Origin: Nitrosomonas sp.
GTDB taxonomy: Bacteria; Pseudomonadota; Gammaproteobacteria; Burkholderiales; Nitrosomonadaceae
Assembly (NCBI GenBank): GCA_021604405.1
Contig: BQJA01000024.1
Location: 1-40,885, forward strand
Direction: 5' to 3'
Length of the DNA: 40,885 nt
In this document: in pieces, positions 37,356 through 40,885 of the stretch
Layout of the letters: each line of letters begins with the position of its first letter
Position numbering within the stretch: the first letter of the stretch is position 1
The notes under the pieces: model-generated
What the model was told of the DNA's origin: nothing
Database searches by the model: none
Seen by the model: only the letters and a program-made list of their open reading frames with translations
Made by a program: the position numbers and the translations under genes

Positions 37356-38747
37356 TTACGATGTAATTTTTATATGGTAAGACTTGAGCTGCGTAAAAGC
37401 TTGAAAGCCCAATTTAGACAAGGTGCAACCCCGCCCCGTATTTTTTACCCCGGTCCAGGCCAGCTCAGGATCAAGGTAATCGCACCGGTTGACAAAGAAA
37501 GTGCCGGTCTCAATTTGCCGCCCCATCGCGATGGCCGTAACAATATCCTGGGTAAAAACAGCAGCAGTCAGGCCAAATTCGCTATCGTTCATCAGCTTTA
37601 CCGCCGCTTCATCAGAAGCGACCTTCATTATCCCCACCACGGGGCCAAAACTCTCTTCGGTCATAACCCGCATACTGTGATCCACCTGAGTCAACACCTG
37701 CGGAGCCATGTAAGGCGTACCTTCCTGATCCATGGGGAAATCTTTAGGATTAATATGTGCGACCGCGCCTTGCACTTCAGCTTCCTTAATCTGACTTCGG
37801 ACAAATGCGGCCGCTGCAGCATTCACCAATGGCCCCAATGTGGTTTCCGGATCATCGGATCGCCCCAACTGATACTTTTTCACCGATTCCACAAATTTTT
37901 CCACATAAGCATCAAAAATTGATTTATGCGCGTAGATCCGCTCGATAGCGCAACAAGATTGCCCGGCATTAAAAAATGCACCGTCCACGGTATTTTCTAC
38001 TGCAAAATCCAGATCCGCATCCGCGCGAACATAACACGGGTCCTTACCGCCCAGCTCCAGGCCGACACCGAGAAAACGCCCCGCAGCAAGCTTTTCAATT
38101 CTTGATCCGACGGATACAGACCCGGTAAAAGCCACAAAGCGAATCTCGGGAGATTGAATAACCGCTTCAGTCGCTTTATGCGTCATGTGCAGGTACTGAA
38201 AAACACCTTCAGGAAGGCCCGCCACCTGAAACGCTTGAAATATGCGCTCAGCACAAAGTGGCGTTTGCGCCGAGTGTTTAAGAATCACCGCGTTACCAGC
38301 CAGTAACGCGGGCACAATCGAGTTGATCGGCGTATGCAACGGATAATTCCAGGGTGCGATCACCAGCACCACGCCCACCGGCTCACGACTGATATAGCGA
38401 ATAAATCCCGCTTTCTCGCTCGCATGAATGGGCGCCAGTGCATCATCAGCCACGGAAATCATATAGCGGGCGCGATCCGCAAAACTGTTCACTTCACCTG
38501 CGGCATAGCGGATCGGTCGGCCCATTTGCCAGCATAATTCATTGGCAACCTGCGCTTTATTGGCGACAAAAGCCGCTACAGCACGACTGCAGATTGCCTT
38601 TCGTTCGTCCAGCGCAGTGTTGCGCCAGGCTGTCTGCGCTTTTATAGCGTTTTTCAACGCAGCTTGAATCTGCGCTGTATCCGCGTAGTTGCGTTCAACA
38701 TAGCATGCGCCATCAATGGGGCTGATTGTTTTCAGTGTTGAAGTCAT
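37356..38747 (-). CDS. NAD(P)-dependent aldehyde dehydrogenase
   Basis: A 463-residue aldehyde dehydrogenase of the succinate-semialdehyde-like branch. Catalytic residues are Asn134 in APWNYP, Glu231 in LELGGKDP and Cys265 in NAGQSCCAIER. The FTGS loop for the cofactor is at 207-210. It would oxidise an aldehyde to the acid. It sits between the glutamine-synthetase-like ligase (27 bases upstream) and the iron alcohol dehydrogenase, so the two oxidation steps of a pathway are neighbours. Succinate semialdehyde or gamma-glutamyl-aminoaldehyde are possible substrates. Confidence 0.9.
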   Translation of the reverse strand: MTSTLKTISPIDGACYVERNYADTAQIQAALKNAIKAQTAWRNTALDERKAICSRAVAAFVANKAQVANELCWQMGRPIRYAAGEVNSFADRARYMISVADDALAPIHASEKAGFIRYISREPVGVVLVIAPWNYPLHTPINSIVPALLAGNAVILKHSAQTPLCAERIFQAFQVAGLPEGVFQYLHMTHKATEAVIQSPEIRFVAFTGSVSVGSRIEKLAAGRFLGVGLELGGKDPCYVRADADLDFAVENTVDGAFFNAGQSCCAIERIYAHKSIFDAYVEKFVESVKKYQLGRSDDPETTLGPLVNAAAAAFVRSQIKEAEVQGAVAHINPKDFPMDQEGTPYMAPQVLTQVDHSMRVMTEESFGPVVGIMKVASDEAAVKLMNDSEFGLTAAVFTQDIVTAIAMGRQIETGTFFVNRCDYLDPELAWTGVKNTGRGCTLSKLGFQAFTQLKSYHIKITS

Positions 38748-38773
38748 CGCGCAAATTTAATTACTGATAGGGA

Positions 38774-40147
38774 TTAAATAATCTCAAAGTACCGTTCCAT
38801 TTCCCATTCGGAGACATGTTTCCGGTATTCCCGTTCTTCCCATTCTCTGGTTGCCACATAGTGATCGACAAACGCATCTCCAAATAGCTCGCGCGCCGCT
38901 TCAGAGCATTTCAAACGCTGCGCGGCTTCCCAGAGTGTCGCAGGCAAAGCCAGATGCCCGGCATGCTGATGATCATAAGCGTTACCTGTGACTTGAGGTT
39001 CCGGCTCCCATGCATTCGCAACACCATATAGACCGGACGCCAACGCTGCAGCTAAGGCAATATAGGGATTACCGTCGGCTGCACCCAGGCGGTACTCTAT
39101 CCGCTGCGATTTTTCGGTTCCAGGAATAACCCGCAACGCCGTCGTGCGGTTTTCGACGCCCCAGGTCGCAGCAGTGGGCGCCCAGGCACCGGGTACCAGT
39201 CGCGTGTAGCTGTTTATGGTCGGTGCAATCAGACATAAAAATTCCGGCATCAGGCGTTGCTGTCCGGCCAGAAAATGACGCTGGATCCTGCTCATACAAT
39301 TTTCCTGGGAAGAATTATAAAAAGCAGATCCGGAACCATCCCGGTTACGCAAAGACATGTGAATGTGGCCGCTTTGACCCGGATAATCCATTGACCATTT
39401 GGCCATGAATGTGGCCATTAAATCGTTACGCTGCGCCAACACTTTCATAAAGGTCTTAAAAAGTGCACCTTTGTCAGCCGCGTTTTCAATACAATCGACC
39501 GCAATAGCGGCTTCAAGCACCCCCGGGCCTGTTTCGTCATGCAGCCCTTCAATTGGAAAATCCATCACTTCAGACATTTCCAGAATCTGCTCCATGAAAT
39601 CTGCGCACACCGAGTTACGCAGAACCGAGTAACCAAACCAGCCCTGCGTCAAAGGCTGCAGATTTTTGAAATTTTTCTCCCGAATGCTCTCCGGCGTTTC
39701 CTTAAAGACAAAGAACTCATACTCAAGCGCAGCAAAAGGATCAAACCCCATTTCCTGTGCCCGACCGATCACCCGTTTTAACAAATTACGCGGACAAATG
39801 TTCGCCGCCTCACCGGTAAATTCGCCAATAAACAAAAGCATATTATCTTCAAAAGGAATCTCTCTACAACTTTCCAGAATCATCCTTACTGGCGCATCCG
39901 GATACCCGGTATGCCAACCGGTATAAGTGGTATTATCATAGAGCTGATCTTTTGAGTCCCAGCCAAGCACGACATCACAAAAAGCAAAACCGCTCTCAAG
40001 CGATGAAAGAAACTTTTCTTTGCTCAAGTATTTGCCACGTAGAACGCCGTCAATATCAAAAATTCCAATTTTCACATGCGTCAAATTCCGCTCATTGATG
40101 ATGCGCCCGGCATCTTCAATTGTTTTGACCGCTCTAGGATTTAGCAT
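38774..40147 (-). CDS. Glutamine-synthetase-like gamma-glutamylamide ligase
   Basis: A 457-residue glutamine-synthetase-fold protein of the PuuA/GlnA-like group, not the housekeeping GlnA. ATP and glutamate motifs are present: LEYEFF with Glu142/Glu144, GLHDETGPGVLE at 201-212, HIHMSL at 261-266, NSYTRLVPG at 312-320, NRTTALRV at 333-340 and RIEYRLGAADGNPYIALAA. The adenylylation-site motif of GlnA is absent, and the C-terminus (EWEEREYRKHVSEWE) resembles the gamma-glutamylpolyamine ligase class. It probably glutamylates an amine using ATP. GAAGG precedes the ATG. It is first in the putative amine cluster. Confidence 0.86.
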   Translation of the reverse strand: MLNPRAVKTIEDAGRIINERNLTHVKIGIFDIDGVLRGKYLSKEKFLSSLESGFAFCDVVLGWDSKDQLYDNTTYTGWHTGYPDAPVRMILESCREIPFEDNMLLFIGEFTGEAANICPRNLLKRVIGRAQEMGFDPFAALEYEFFVFKETPESIREKNFKNLQPLTQGWFGYSVLRNSVCADFMEQILEMSEVMDFPIEGLHDETGPGVLEAAIAVDCIENAADKGALFKTFMKVLAQRNDLMATFMAKWSMDYPGQSGHIHMSLRNRDGSGSAFYNSSQENCMSRIQRHFLAGQQRLMPEFLCLIAPTINSYTRLVPGAWAPTAATWGVENRTTALRVIPGTEKSQRIEYRLGAADGNPYIALAAALASGLYGVANAWEPEPQVTGNAYDHQHAGHLALPATLWEAAQRLKCSEAARELFGDAFVDHYVATREWEEREYRKHVSEWEMERYFEII

Positions 40148-40885
40148 GGCACCGCCTTCATGTTCTCAAAATTGGCCACCTGGCAGGGAAATCGTATGGT
40201 AAATATGTGCGCGCCAAAATTTCTTTGTTAACCGCAGGCACCCTCGGAAAAAAAGAATTGATCGCTTTTCTTTGTACAGATGCAATACGCAAGACGTGAG
40301 ATTTTACGACGGCTTTGTTACAAAATTATTCCTGCGCTATTCAGGGTGCTATTGTTGCTCAGATACGGTTAATTTGGCAATGCCAAGCAGCGGTTATAAC
40401 GATAGACAAGCTAACATTTTTTATCATCACATCCTAACAGTCGCTTCTGTAACGCGTTAAATAATTGCTCATTTGGAAAAGCAGGAAGAATTTTTCTGCA
40501 AGCTCATTGCCACCGCCAGTGGACTTCTCTATATCATTAATGGCTTCTGCTTTGTTTCTCTCAGCGCCTCTTCCTGGATATCACGCCAATCCATATTGTA
40601 TTTGAGATGGCGCCTACCCGATATCAGCAGCAATTTTGTAATAATGCGCTGACTTTTAATAATTCCTCCGTTCAAATTCCTGGCTTGATATAAACCTCCA
40701 AGCTCCTGATATGTCAAAGAACCCGCGGTATCGTTTTATTTATCAACAACGGTGTCCGGTGTCATGTTGATCAAAGGCTAACGTATTCGATACGAAGCGG
40801 CACATAATACCGGAGAAAGTCCTGCAAACAGCATTGAATGAAAAATGCTCCAGTGGTAATTGAATGGCTCTATAAGCGCGACAGA
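40148..40885. other. Right-end region without a recognised gene
   Basis: About 740 bases follow the start of the glutamine-synthetase-like gene. A weak promoter candidate for that gene is TTAACA and CATATT with an 18-base spacer on the minus strand, at about 40204-40233. A minus-strand frame at 40529-40717 (62 codons) stops next to a second minus-strand frame in another phase (about 40430-40575, including NDIEKSTGGGNELAEKFF). This could be one frame-shifted gene, but I recognise no family. Confidence 0.3.
40430..40717 (-). pseudogene. Possible frame-shifted small gene of unknown family
   Basis: The minus-strand ATG at 40717 gives MTYQELGGLYQAR to a stop at 40529. The overlapping phase then continues with a well-behaved helical sequence (AERNKAEAINDIEKSTGGGN) to TAG near 40430. 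The join suggests a one- or two-base indel in an older gene of roughly 90 residues. No homologue is recognised and the split may be chance. Confidence 0.18.

Noticed and set aside
37374-37922. 182-codon open frame antisense to the aldehyde dehydrogenase gene
   Set aside because: It lies wholly within a gene with intact catalytic motifs, has low-complexity composition and no recognisable domain.
40148-40320. Possible sigma-54 promoter before the glutamine-synthetase-like gene
   Set aside because: A TTGGC element exists on the minus strand, but the GC at the required -12 spacing is missing.
1-40885. tRNA, rRNA, riboswitch or CRISPR array
   Set aside because: No cloverleaf-like arms, rRNA signatures, known riboswitch cores or regularly spaced repeats were noticed on either strand; a covariance-model scan would be needed to exclude small RNAs.

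Overview
The window looks like a chromosomal segment of an ammonia-oxidising betaproteobacterium of the Nitrosomonas type. The main evidence is a small c-type cytochrome (4827-5138) that closely resembles, as I remember it, the Nitrosomonas europaea cytochrome c-552. Supporting evidence is the gene order dacC-dat-ybeD-lipB-lipA, the greA / yhbY / rlmE-ftsH-folP-glmM block typical of beta/gammaproteobacteria, and a fragment of a FecI-type sigma factor, a family expanded in Nitrosomonas. Species-level placement is inference, because no search was run.

Layout. (1) 195-4241 (+): cell-wall carboxypeptidase, D-amino-acid transaminase and the lipoate genes ybeD-lipB-lipA. (2) 4279-7232 (-): an OsmC-family protein, cytochrome c-552 and a long thioredoxin-fold/DUF255 protein. 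(3) 7652-10943: a TPR protein, a DUF2130 coiled-coil/putative nuclease-fold protein and a small LEA-like repeat protein. (4) 11187-14795 (+): a fused 5-oxoprolinase/hydantoinase. (5) 14897-27946, mostly (-): cysG, a PstS-like phosphate-binding protein with a good Pho box, glmM, folP, ftsH, rlmE, then yhbY (+), greA, carB and carA. (6) 27947-31064: a degraded accessory stretch with a possible transposase relic, a Mut7-C RNase-domain protein, an adhesin-E-like secreted protein, a truncated FecI sigma factor and a FitAB-type toxin-antitoxin pair whose toxin carries an in-frame stop. (7) 31065-33654 (+): a TetR regulator and a secreted TPR protein that share an operator-like motif. (8) 33769-35214 (-): a patatin-like lipoprotein of visibly higher G+C. 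(9) 35338-40147 (-): a four-gene cluster of class I glutamine amidotransferase, iron-type alcohol dehydrogenase, aldehyde dehydrogenase and a glutamine-synthetase-like ligase. (10) 40148-40885: no recognisable gene.

How the genes work together. Regions 1 and 5 are housekeeping: peptidoglycan precursors and trimming (dat, dacC, glmM), lipoylation, folate, pyrimidine/arginine precursor supply, membrane proteolysis and ribosome maturation. The best candidate for an undescribed system is region 9. Its four enzymes fit a gamma-glutamyl-protected route in which an amine, perhaps an amino alcohol, is glutamylated, oxidised twice (alcohol to aldehyde to acid) and then released by hydrolysis. This would be analogous to the Puu and Ipu pathways but without an amine oxidase. 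The TetR/TPR pair is a second candidate. No rRNA, tRNA, CRISPR array or intact mobile element was seen.
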